Shown here in pieces: positions 1-6,851 of a stretch of DNA of 13,424 nucleotides (positions are counted from its first letter, which is position 1; the number at the start of each line of letters is the position of its first letter). Source of the stretch: Bacteroidota bacterium (GTDB taxonomy: Bacteria > Bacteroidota > Bacteroidia > Bacteroidales > UBA10428); the NCBI GenBank assembly GCA_024640925.1, contig JAHEEB010000025.1:1-13424 (forward strand). Direction: 5' to 3'. The notes below the pieces were generated by a model. It made no database searches, was not told the origin of the DNA, and saw nothing but the letters and a program-made list of their open reading frames with translations. A program made the position numbers and the translations under genes.

Positions 1-2
1 GT

Positions 3-278
3 GTTCGAAAAGTAAATGGTGCAAGGATAATTGAAATTCTCAAAATGCTGAACCTCGATTTTTTAGTTTGTGTTGCAGTTGCTTTTGTTATAGCTGTTCC
101 TGTTGGGTGGTATTCCATGCACAAATGGCTCGAAAACTTTGCCTATAAAACTGAATTAAACTGGTGGATATTTATGCTGGCAGGATTACTTGTGTTGGGC
201 ATCGCCCTGCTCACTGTAAGCTGGCAAAGTTGGCGGGCAGCAAGAAGAAATCCGGTGGAAGCACTGAGATATGAATGA
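3..278 (+). CDS. MacB/FtsX-type ABC transporter permease, C-terminal end only (5' cut by window edge)
   Basis: The reading frame is already open at the window edge. The first full codon (position 3) begins the motif VRKVNGA, which sits at the start of the last 91 codons in every complete permease of this array. What is visible is the end of the second FtsX domain: the cytoplasmic motif, TM7 (about residues 21-38 of the fragment), the MHKWLENFAYKTEL segment, TM8, and the basic tail ending NPVEALRYE. The ATG at 45 is internal and should not be taken as a start, because the homologous frame continues upstream of it. By hand count the fragment is identical to the last 91 residues of the permease at 452-2818 at 66 positions, and at 47 of the last 53. 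Family membership is certain; the substrate is unknown. Confidence 0.93.
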   Translation, partial: VRKVNGARIIEILKMLNLDFLVCVAVAFVIAVPVGWYSMHKWLENFAYKTELNWWIFMLAGLLVLGIALLTVSWQSWRAARRNPVEALRYE

Positions 279-319
279 CACCTTCCCGATGCTCATGACT
301 CCGCTTCGATACGAAGGTG
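279..319. repeat. weak inverted repeats after the first permease gene
   Basis: Directly after the stop codon, CACCTTC (279-285) is the reverse complement of GAAGGTG (313-319), with a 27-base spacer. A second, overlapping hairpin is possible: CTTCG (304-308), loop ATA, CGAAG (312-316). The two share bases and cannot form together. No T-run follows, so this is not a convincing intrinsic terminator. It could be a weak termination or mRNA-stability structure, or the remains of a dispersed repeat. The rest of the gap to 451 holds no gene and no clear promoter. Confidence 0.25.
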
Positions 320-451
320 GGAGGACTGGCAACTACCAAATTAGAAGGTTTTGTGCATTTAATATTGGATAAATGAACAGTAATTTCAAATATGAATCAC
401 AGCAGAAGTCCCCTTTAGTGGATTTAGAGGTGGTCCTTAAAATGAAAAAAT

Positions 452-2818
452 ATGATAATTAGAAACTTATTAGTAGGATGGAGGAATATTCGTAAAAACG
501 GTATTTACTCCTTCATTAATATCGCAGGATTATCGCTCGGAATGGCGGTTGTAGCATTAATCCTTTTCTGGGTGGTAGATGAACTGAGTTTTGACAATTT
601 CCATCAAAATCTCGATCGAATATATACTGTTTATGAACATCAGAGGTTTTCCGAAGGTCAGGAACTGTATACCAATTGTACCCCTTTTCCACTTAACCAG
701 GAGTTAATTAAAAATTATCCTGAGGTGGAAAATGCAACTACTTATACAAATATCTGGAATCAACAGATAAAATATAATAACAAAGAGTATAAAGAGGGCC
801 CTGTATTTTGCGCCGACAATAATTTTTTAAAGATATTTTCATACAAAGTAATTGAAGGAGACCCTGATGCCCTTTCTGCAACTGACAAAATAATTATTAC
901 CGAAGAATTAGCAAAGTTATACTTTGGAAATGAACCGGCAATTGGGAAAATTCTTAAAATTAACAATCAAGTTTCCTATACCGTAGGCGCAGTAATTGCT
1001 TCTCAAAAAGCAAACTCTACCCTAAACTTTAAGGCTCTGATTCCCCTTGAGTTTTTGAAATCATGGGGTGCAGACTTCACTCAATGGGGGAATAATTGGC
1101 CAAGTACAACTATCTTGCTGGCTAAAGGTGTTGATCAGAAGATTCTTAATGTCAAAATAACAAACGTTTGTAAAGATAAAGGAATACTGAACACGACCCT
1201 GAATCTTTTCCCATTTAAAAATGAACGTCTCTTTTCTTATTCCGGAAAAAATAACCGAATCCAGTACATTTATCAATTCCTTGGAATAGCCCTGATCGTT
1301 GTCCTCATTGCCTCTATCAATTTTATTAACCTTTCGGTAAGCAAAGCAGAACAACGTCGACCCGAAATTGGATTACGCAAAGCACTTGGAGCCAATAGAA
1401 CAAATATCATAAAGCAATTTCTGACTGAAAAAGGGATAATGATAATCCTGAGCATCCTGTTCAGCATTATCCTGATTTTAACATTTCTACCACTTTTCCG
1501 CTCGCTTTCCGACAAAGAAATCCTCATTGATCAATTATTAAATAAAAATCTGATATTGATGGTACTGGCTGTTCTTCTTATTGTTCTGGGACTATCGGTC
1601 GTATATCCTTCAATGTATCTTTCGTCGATAAATCCGGTGCTTGCTTTGAAAAAATCGGTTAACACCAAGCGGAAGAATATCAGCTTAAAAAGCCTGCTTG
1701 TTATGATTCAGTTTACATTGGCAATTATCCTTATCAGCGGATCGATCTTTATTGCAAAGCAAATAAGGTTCGTTAATAATTATAATTTAGGATATAATCA
1801 GGCAAATCTGATTTATTTGGAGCTAAACAGCGAAGCTCGTAACAAATTTGAAGCCATTAAACAGGAATTGACAGGGATTACTGGCGTTGAATCTTTTACT
1901 GGTTCCGATAAATTACCATTCTGGGGCGGCAACAACTCATCGAGCCATGACTGGGAAGGAAAAGATCCTGAAAACCGGATACTTATCTGCAAAATGAATG
2001 TCGACAATAATTACTTTAAAACGATGGGGATTAAATTCGCAGAAGGAACCAATTTTCCCGAAACGTATAATAAAGTCTTAAATGTTGAAGGGATCACAAC
2101 TCTCCAGATAATTTTAAATCAGGAAGCTATCAAACGTATGGGCATGAAAAATCCTGTCGGTAAATATTTTAACCTGTGGGGTTCACAAAAAGCAACTATC
2201 GTTGGAGTTACAACCGATTTCCATTTTGAATCGCTCCACAATGGTGTTGAACCAATGCTAATGTTGCCTTTGATTGAAAATCCGGGATTCATTATTATAA
2301 AGGTAAATCCTACTAATTTTTCACAAACTATTGGCAAAATAAAAAACTCATGGTCGAAGATATTGCCACAAACAAATTGTGATTTGGGATTTTTTGATGA
2401 TAAGTTAGCCCAGATGTACAATGCGGAAGTTAAATTTTCAGGATTGTTTAATTATTTCTCCTTTGTAGCTATATTCATTTCCTGCATTGGGTTATTCGGA
2501 TTGTCTCTATTTATAATTGAACGAAGAAATAAAGAAATCGGGGTTCGTAAAGTTAATGGTGCCAAAACGTCAGAGGTAATAATCCTGCTCAACCGAGACT
2601 TTGTAAAATGGGTCGTCATAGCATTTATTATTGCCTGCCCCATTGCCAGGTATGCCATGCATAAATGGCTCGAAAACTTTGCCTATAAAACCGAATTAAG
2701 CTGGTGGGTTTTTGCGGTGGCAGGGTTGCTTGCATTGGGCATAGCATTGCTGACGGTAAGCTGGCAGAGTTGGCGGGCGGCAAGGAGAAATCCGGTGGAG
2801 GCATTGAAATATGAATAA
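452..2818 (+). CDS. MacB/FtsX-type ABC transporter permease, 8-TM duplicated form (788 aa)
   Basis: Integral inner-membrane permease made of two MacB-like halves. TM1 is at about 21-42. The first periplasmic (MacB_PCD-like) domain is at about 45-270, followed by TM2 (273-295), the cytoplasmic motif EIGLRKALGA (305-314), TM3 (about 329-348) and TM4 (about 367-390). The second half has TM5 (413-435), a second periplasmic domain ending in the family motif DFHFESL (589-595), TM6 (666-688), KEIGVRKVNGA (694-704), TM7, TM8 and the tail NPVEALKYE. Both FtsX motifs are intact, which is not so in all neighbours. The ATG at 452 fits the N-terminus of the paralogues (RN..RKN before TM1). An ATG at 442 is in another frame and stops after a few codons. 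There is no clear Shine-Dalgarno, as is usual in Bacteroidota. Oddities: about eight extra residues near 541-555 compared with the paralogues, and R732 in a loop position where three of the four other copies have W. The partner ATPase is not in this window. Confidence 0.93.
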   Translation: MIIRNLLVGWRNIRKNGIYSFINIAGLSLGMAVVALILFWVVDELSFDNFHQNLDRIYTVYEHQRFSEGQELYTNCTPFPLNQELIKNYPEVENATTYTNIWNQQIKYNNKEYKEGPVFCADNNFLKIFSYKVIEGDPDALSATDKIIITEELAKLYFGNEPAIGKILKINNQVSYTVGAVIASQKANSTLNFKALIPLEFLKSWGADFTQWGNNWPSTTILLAKGVDQKILNVKITNVCKDKGILNTTLNLFPFKNERLFSYSGKNNRIQYIYQFLGIALIVVLIASINFINLSVSKAEQRRPEIGLRKALGANRTNIIKQFLTEKGIMIILSILFSIILILTFLPLFRSLSDKEILIDQLLNKNLILMVLAVLLIVLGLSVVYPSMYLSSINPVLALKKSVNTKRKNISLKSLLVMIQFTLAIILISGSIFIAKQIRFVNNYNLGYNQANLIYLELNSEARNKFEAIKQELTGITGVESFTGSDKLPFWGGNNSSSHDWEGKDPENRILICKMNVDNNYFKTMGIKFAEGTNFPETYNKVLNVEGITTLQIILNQEAIKRMGMKNPVGKYFNLWGSQKATIVGVTTDFHFESLHNGVEPMLMLPLIENPGFIIIKVNPTNFSQTIGKIKNSWSKILPQTNCDLGFFDDKLAQMYNAEVKFSGLFNYFSFVAIFISCIGLFGLSLFIIERRNKEIGVRKVNGAKTSEVIILLNRDFVKWVVIAFIIACPIARYAMHKWLENFAYKTELSWWVFAVAGLLALGIALLTVSWQSWRAARRNPVEALKYE
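2543..2815 (+). repeat. constant 3' module shared by five permease genes (example copy)
   Basis: The last 91 sense codons of this gene align without gaps to the last 91 codons of four other genes. The copies lie at 3-275, 2543-2815, 5289-5561, 8952-9224 and 11343-11615. At DNA level the copy at 3-275 shares a 29-base exact run with this one (123-151 against 2663-2691), and this copy shares a 20-base exact run with the 11343-11615 copy (2594-2613 against 11394-11413). Upstream parts of the same genes are strongly diverged. This is coding sequence, listed as a repeat because such stretches can support homologous recombination. Confidence 0.7.
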
Positions 2819-2847
2819 TTAACCATTATCTTCAAAATAAACAATCA

Positions 2848-3030
2848 ATGATAAAACAGGCCATTAACGAAGTATTCAAAGGCATCAGAAGGGGTAATTC
2901 ATCTGCTTTATTTAATATGATTAACCTTATCCTTGGCTTTACTGCATTTATCCTTATAAGCATTGTTGTCAATCATGAGATTAGTTATGAACGCATTTAC
3001 TGGGTGCAAACCATGCAGGAAGATTCATGA
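2848..3030 (+). pseudogene. N-terminal remnant of an FtsX/MacB-type permease (60 codons)
   Basis: The frame begins 29 bases after the preceding permease and encodes a typical permease N-terminus: a short basic cytoplasmic segment (KGIRRGNSS), TM1 at about residues 20-41, and NHEISYER. This corresponds to NDELAYDK and NHENSYDK in the intact neighbours. After YER the protein continues IYWVQTMQEDS and stops. In the paralogues about 8-10 residues separate the YDK/YDN point from the next landmark (DRIYRV, DRIFRV), so the remnant looks like a join with those residues deleted, followed by a stop. The expected further 720 or so residues are absent from the 122 bases before the next gene. It is most likely a degraded paralogue. 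A functional single-span small protein is possible but unsupported. Confidence 0.75.
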
Positions 3031-3036
3031 TTTCGG

Positions 3037-3067
3037 TTGGCTGATTGACTAAAAGTGCAATAATTTG
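3037..3067 (+). promoter_or_regulatory. possible Bacteroidota-type promoter before the permease at 3153 (weak)
   Basis: TTG at 3037-3039 is followed, after 21 bases, by TAATTTG at 3061-3067. The Bacteroidota primary-sigma consensus is a TTG-containing -33 box and TAnnTTTG at -7, with a spacing of roughly 19-21. The downstream box is one T short of consensus. It lies in the largest gap between the genes from 452 onward (3031-3152), where a promoter for the downstream operon would be expected, and would leave a leader of about 80 bases. In an AT-rich region such a near-match can occur by chance. Confidence 0.2.
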
Positions 3068-3152
3068 TAGGATATATTTTGGTCAATCTCCCGATGCAGA
3101 AAGAAAATTCCAGTATAAAATAATGATAACAAGAATTAAAAAATAAAAAGCT

Positions 3153-5564
3153 ATGTTTTGGAACTATGTTAGAATTACATGGAGAAACTTATCTAAACAA
3201 AAATTTTTTTCTTCAATTAAAGTAGGCGGCTTTGGTATCGGTATTGCAGCTTGCCTGCTAATAGCGCTTTTTATTAACGATGAACTTGCTTATGATAAGA
3301 ATCTTACGAATGGAGACCGGATTTACCGGATAGTAGGCATATGGGACTATAAAGATACTCATGAGCAGGGCGTTTGCCTGCCAGCGCCTTTTGCAAATGC
3401 ACTGAAGGCCGATTATACAGAAGTAGAAGAGGTTGGTAGGATAAATGCTTCAGAGTTATTTGGAGCAGGGAGCAGGCAGGTGAGACGTTCTGACAGACAG
3501 CAAAATTTTTACGAAACAGGTGTTGTTTTTGCAGATCAGGAATTTCTCAACATTTTTAAAATGCCAATGGTTTATGGCAATCCAAAACATGCCCTGGACG
3601 AATCGGGAACAATTGTTATATCAAAAAGCAAAGCTGATCAGTATTTTCCTAACGAAAATCCTATCGGAAAAACCCTGATAATCGATAACGACCAGTCAAA
3701 ACCCTATCGAATTGGTGGCGTGATTGATTTGCCTGCAAAATCACATTTTAAATATGATTTTCTGATTTCTTTAAAAGGAGTGGAATTTTGGGGTGGTGAA
3801 CAGACAAACTGGGATTGTTACAACTATTTCACATACATTTTACTGCGTAAAGGTACCAATGTGGCTCTCTTTGAAAGCAAGCTGCAAGAAATGACCAGCA
3901 AGTATTTTTTATCTAAATCGGCAAATGACAATGAGCCTAAAATTACTGATATACTTAGTTATAAGCTTCAACCTGTTCGCGATATTTATCTTAAGTCCGA
4001 CGGTATTCATGATGACTTATCACATGGCGATATACGGTTTGTAAGGCTTATCGGTATTGTTGCAATCTTCATCCTTTTAATTGCCTGCATTAATTTCATT
4101 AATCTTTCAACAGCCAAATCGTCAAATAAAGCTAAAGAAGTCGGCCTTCGCAAAACAATTGGTGCATACAGAAGCAATCTTATAAGACAGTTTTTATCAG
4201 AGTCTGTCTTTTACAGTGTAATTTCATTTGCTTTAGGATTGTTGCTGGCTTTTCTGTTATTGCCCTTTTTCAACCAAATTGCAGCAAAAAAGCTTGAAAT
4301 CCCTTGGACAGAATTCTGGTGGATTTTACCTTTATTTATTCTAATTTCTTTCGTAATAGGAATACTGGCTGGTATTTATCCATCTTTTTACCTTTCGTCC
4401 TTTAAACCAATAAGCGTATTAAAAGGAAATTTGAGCAGGGGAAGCAAAAATTCCAGGCTGCGCAACGCTTTGGTTATTTTCCAGTTTTCAATATCTGTTA
4501 TACTTATAGTAGGAACTTTGGTTATACACAAACAAATGGGGTACATACTCCATAAAAAGATTGGCTTTGACAGAGACCAGGTGTTGCTCTTACATGGCAC
4601 GAATACATTAGGTAATCAACTCCAGACTTTTAAAAGTGAGCTGTTAAAGTTGCCTGTTGTAAAAACTGTTTCTGCTAGTGATTATTTGCCGATCGGCAAT
4701 ACTAAGCGCAATGGTAATCAGTTTTTTGTAGAAGGGACACATGAGGATCCTGCCTCAGGCCAATTCTGGCAGGTTGATCAGGATTATATTAAAACCCTGG
4801 GACTACATTTGATTGAAGGAAGAGATTTCTTTAACGACAATACAGCAGATTCAAAATCAGCAATTATTAATCAGACTTTAGCAAAAAAAATAGGTCTTGA
4901 CAAGCCCATAGGCCAGTTTATTACTAACGGTTGGGGGCATTATGAAGTAATTGGAGTGGTCGAAGATTTTCATTTTGAATCGTTAAGAGATGAAATTGCG
5001 GGGGTATGTATTATTCTTGGTAACAGTCCCGGCATTATATCGGTGAAGGTAAGTTCACCTGATATGGCTCAAACAATAAGTTCGATAAAGGCAACCTGGG
5101 ATAAGTTTATGCCTGAACAAACCATTCGATATAGCTTTTTAGACCAGGATTTTGGGATTATGTATACAGATGTAAAGCGTATGGGTTTAATATTCGCTAC
5201 GTTCTCGATTTTGGCAATCATTGTAGCCTGTCTGGGATTATTTGCTCTTTCTGCTTATATGATTGAGCAGAGAACAAAAGAAATAGGGATCCGGAAGGTT
5301 AATGGTGCAAGAATTGTTGAAGTTACAGCAACACTCAATAAAGATTTTTTAACATGGGTTACATTCTCATTTTTCATAGCTATACCTATAGCCTGGTATA
5401 CCATGAATAAATGGCTACAAAACTTTGCATATAAAACTGAATTGAGCTGGTGGATATTTGCTTTAGCTGGTGCAATTGCTCTGGCAATAGCTTTATTCAC
5501 AGTTAGCTGGCAATGCTGGCGCGCAGCAAGGAAAAATCCGGTGGAAGCCCTGCGATATGAATAG
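3153..5564 (+). CDS. MacB/FtsX-type ABC transporter permease, 8-TM duplicated form (803 aa)
   Basis: Complete inner-membrane permease. TM1 is at about 25-43 and the first periplasmic domain at about 45-293. TM2 is at 297-318, the cytoplasmic motif KEVGLRKTIGA at 328-338, TM3 at about 354-372, TM4 at about 390-410 and TM5 at about 441-459. The second periplasmic domain (about 462-675) ends in EDFHFESL (604-611). TM6 is at 678-701, KEIGIRKVNGA at 709-719, then TM7 (about 731-749), TM8 (about 765-786) and NPVEALRYE. Both FtsX motifs are well preserved, making this and the 452-2818 protein the most canonical copies. The start fits the family N-terminus (MFWNYVRITWRN). The leader is A-rich without a Shine-Dalgarno. 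It is probably the first gene of the tightly spaced operon that follows, since the next start lies 36 bases downstream. In the constant C-terminal segment it has QCW where the others have QSW. Substrate and ATPase partner are unknown. Confidence 0.93.
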   Translation: MFWNYVRITWRNLSKQKFFSSIKVGGFGIGIAACLLIALFINDELAYDKNLTNGDRIYRIVGIWDYKDTHEQGVCLPAPFANALKADYTEVEEVGRINASELFGAGSRQVRRSDRQQNFYETGVVFADQEFLNIFKMPMVYGNPKHALDESGTIVISKSKADQYFPNENPIGKTLIIDNDQSKPYRIGGVIDLPAKSHFKYDFLISLKGVEFWGGEQTNWDCYNYFTYILLRKGTNVALFESKLQEMTSKYFLSKSANDNEPKITDILSYKLQPVRDIYLKSDGIHDDLSHGDIRFVRLIGIVAIFILLIACINFINLSTAKSSNKAKEVGLRKTIGAYRSNLIRQFLSESVFYSVISFALGLLLAFLLLPFFNQIAAKKLEIPWTEFWWILPLFILISFVIGILAGIYPSFYLSSFKPISVLKGNLSRGSKNSRLRNALVIFQFSISVILIVGTLVIHKQMGYILHKKIGFDRDQVLLLHGTNTLGNQLQTFKSELLKLPVVKTVSASDYLPIGNTKRNGNQFFVEGTHEDPASGQFWQVDQDYIKTLGLHLIEGRDFFNDNTADSKSAIINQTLAKKIGLDKPIGQFITNGWGHYEVIGVVEDFHFESLRDEIAGVCIILGNSPGIISVKVSSPDMAQTISSIKATWDKFMPEQTIRYSFLDQDFGIMYTDVKRMGLIFATFSILAIIVACLGLFALSAYMIEQRTKEIGIRKVNGARIVEVTATLNKDFLTWVTFSFFIAIPIAWYTMNKWLQNFAYKTELSWWIFALAGAIALAIALFTVSWQCWRAARKNPVEALRYE

Positions 5565-5600
5565 TTAAATCGGATTTTTACACTAAAATACTATAACAAT

Positions 5601-6833
5601 ATGGACTTTAGAGAATTTTCAAGACATTACCTGCTAAAAACATTGCTGGCATTTGTTGCCCTTCAAATTGCAATTGTGGCAATAATACAAAACTTTAATC
5701 ATCGACCAATGGCTATGCCCGACCAGGCATCAGTAATTGAAGAGAGAAGCGTAAAAATCGCCCCTCTTTCTAACGATATGGATAAAGATAAAACAGATGA
5801 ACTATCGATTCTTCAGGTTGGAAAGCCATTACATGGTTCAGTAAGGCAAGATGGAAATTTGCTATATTACTCTCCGGAAAAAGGTTTTGCAGGAGCCGAT
5901 AGTTTGGAATACACAATAAGCGATGGCCGTAAAGAATCGAAAAGTTCCACCATTACTTTTCAGGTAAATAAAAACCTCGAACCTATTGCTGGCAGAGACA
6001 TATCTGAGGTTTATTGCGAAAACAGCATATTTATTGATGTATTAAAAAACGATACTGACCGGGAGGGCGATTCAATCTTTATTAAAGGGTTTTCCAACCC
6101 TATTTACGGTAAACTGGAGATATTCGGGAACCAACTTATCTATTCAGCCAAAAACACATCGGTTCAGTCGGATAGCTTCCGTTATGTCGCCAGCGATGGA
6201 AAGAATAACTCAGATAGTACAACAGTATACATTAAAATAAGAAGTAAAAACGACCCTTGTTATCCATGGATTTCATCCGATATTGGAGATGCAGCAGTAA
6301 AAGGAAGTTTTTCATATATAAATAAAGCTTTTATTATAGAAGCTTCGGGGTCTGATATCTGGAATAGTAACGATGGTTTACGGTTTGCTTACCAATATGT
6401 AACTGGCGACTGTGAAATGTATACAAAAATTGAAAGTCTCGAAGGTACGAATGACTGGGCAAAAGCAGGAATCATGGTACGGGAATCGCTAAGTGGAGGT
6501 TCACGGACTGCTTTTGTATGCGTTACAAACAAAAATGGTGTTACCTCCCATCAACGGACTACATCAAATGAAGGTATGACAGGTGGAAATGGTACACCTG
6601 ATATTAAAGCACCATATTGGGTAAAACTAAGTAGAAAGGGCAACTCTTTCAGTTATTATGTTTCTGCTGATGGTACTAATTGGAATAAACTAGGTAATGC
6701 TGAAGTACCCATGGCAAACAATGTTTATATTGGTTTTGCTGTTACAAGCCATAATAACCAGGAACTTTGTAAAGCAACATTCTGTAATTACCGCTTGATT
6801 GGTAAGGTTACTGCAATTCGTTACAATAAATAA
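5601..6833 (+). CDS. membrane-anchored protein with two cadherin-like/Ig-like domains and a DUF1349-like domain (410 aa)
   Basis: This is the only non-permease gene in the window. The N-terminus has one hydrophobic helix (about 12-30) after a short basic segment (RHYLLK). There is no lipobox cysteine or obvious cleavage site, so it is likely a signal anchor with the rest in the periplasm or outside. Residues about 36-122 and 126-213 are two copies of a beta-sandwich unit of the Big_9/cadherin-like tandem type. Each has an early LxND element (LSND, LKND), a tyrosine-containing core strand (LLYYSP, LIYSAK) and a DSxxYxxSDG signature near the end (DSLEYTISDG, DSFRYVASDG). Residues about 222-398 resemble the DUF1349/concanavalin-like module of secreted bacterial proteins: WISSDIG, SGSDIW, a WAKAGIMVRESL core, YWVKLSRKGNSFSYYVSADGTNW, then VYIGFAVTSHN. 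Known modules of these kinds are non-catalytic binding or adhesion folds; no catalytic motif is visible. It lies 36 bases after one permease and 18 before the next, so it is probably cotranscribed. Its link to the permeases is inference: a periplasmic or surface partner, or a transported client. Confidence 0.88.
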   Translation: MDFREFSRHYLLKTLLAFVALQIAIVAIIQNFNHRPMAMPDQASVIEERSVKIAPLSNDMDKDKTDELSILQVGKPLHGSVRQDGNLLYYSPEKGFAGADSLEYTISDGRKESKSSTITFQVNKNLEPIAGRDISEVYCENSIFIDVLKNDTDREGDSIFIKGFSNPIYGKLEIFGNQLIYSAKNTSVQSDSFRYVASDGKNNSDSTTVYIKIRSKNDPCYPWISSDIGDAAVKGSFSYINKAFIIEASGSDIWNSNDGLRFAYQYVTGDCEMYTKIESLEGTNDWAKAGIMVRESLSGGSRTAFVCVTNKNGVTSHQRTTSNEGMTGGNGTPDIKAPYWVKLSRKGNSFSYYVSADGTNWNKLGNAEVPMANNVYIGFAVTSHNNQELCKATFCNYRLIGKVTAIRYNK

Positions 6834-6851
6834 TGCATTAATAATTAAAAT

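Noticed and set aside
45..278. A 77-residue small membrane protein starting at the ATG at 45
   Set aside because: The same frame is open upstream to the window edge and encodes VRKVNGARIIEIL, the conserved lead-in found in all paralogues. It is the 3' end of a longer permease gene.
350..367. Promoter before the gene at 452 (TAATATTG at 360-367, resembling TAnnTTTG)
   Set aside because: The box has one mismatch, and no TTG-type -33 element lies at the right distance; the nearest TTTG is only 6 bases upstream.
408..440. Imperfect hairpin CCTTTAG...TTAGAGG just before the gene at 452, possible attenuator or terminator
   Set aside because: The stem is short, includes a wobble pair and a bulge, and has no T-run. 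It may be a degenerate dispersed repeat, but one copy in the window cannot show that.
5601..6833. Secreted glycoside hydrolase or peptidase in the permease operon
   Set aside because: No catalytic motif is visible. The C-terminal part looks like a concanavalin-type binding module and the rest like Ig-like repeats.
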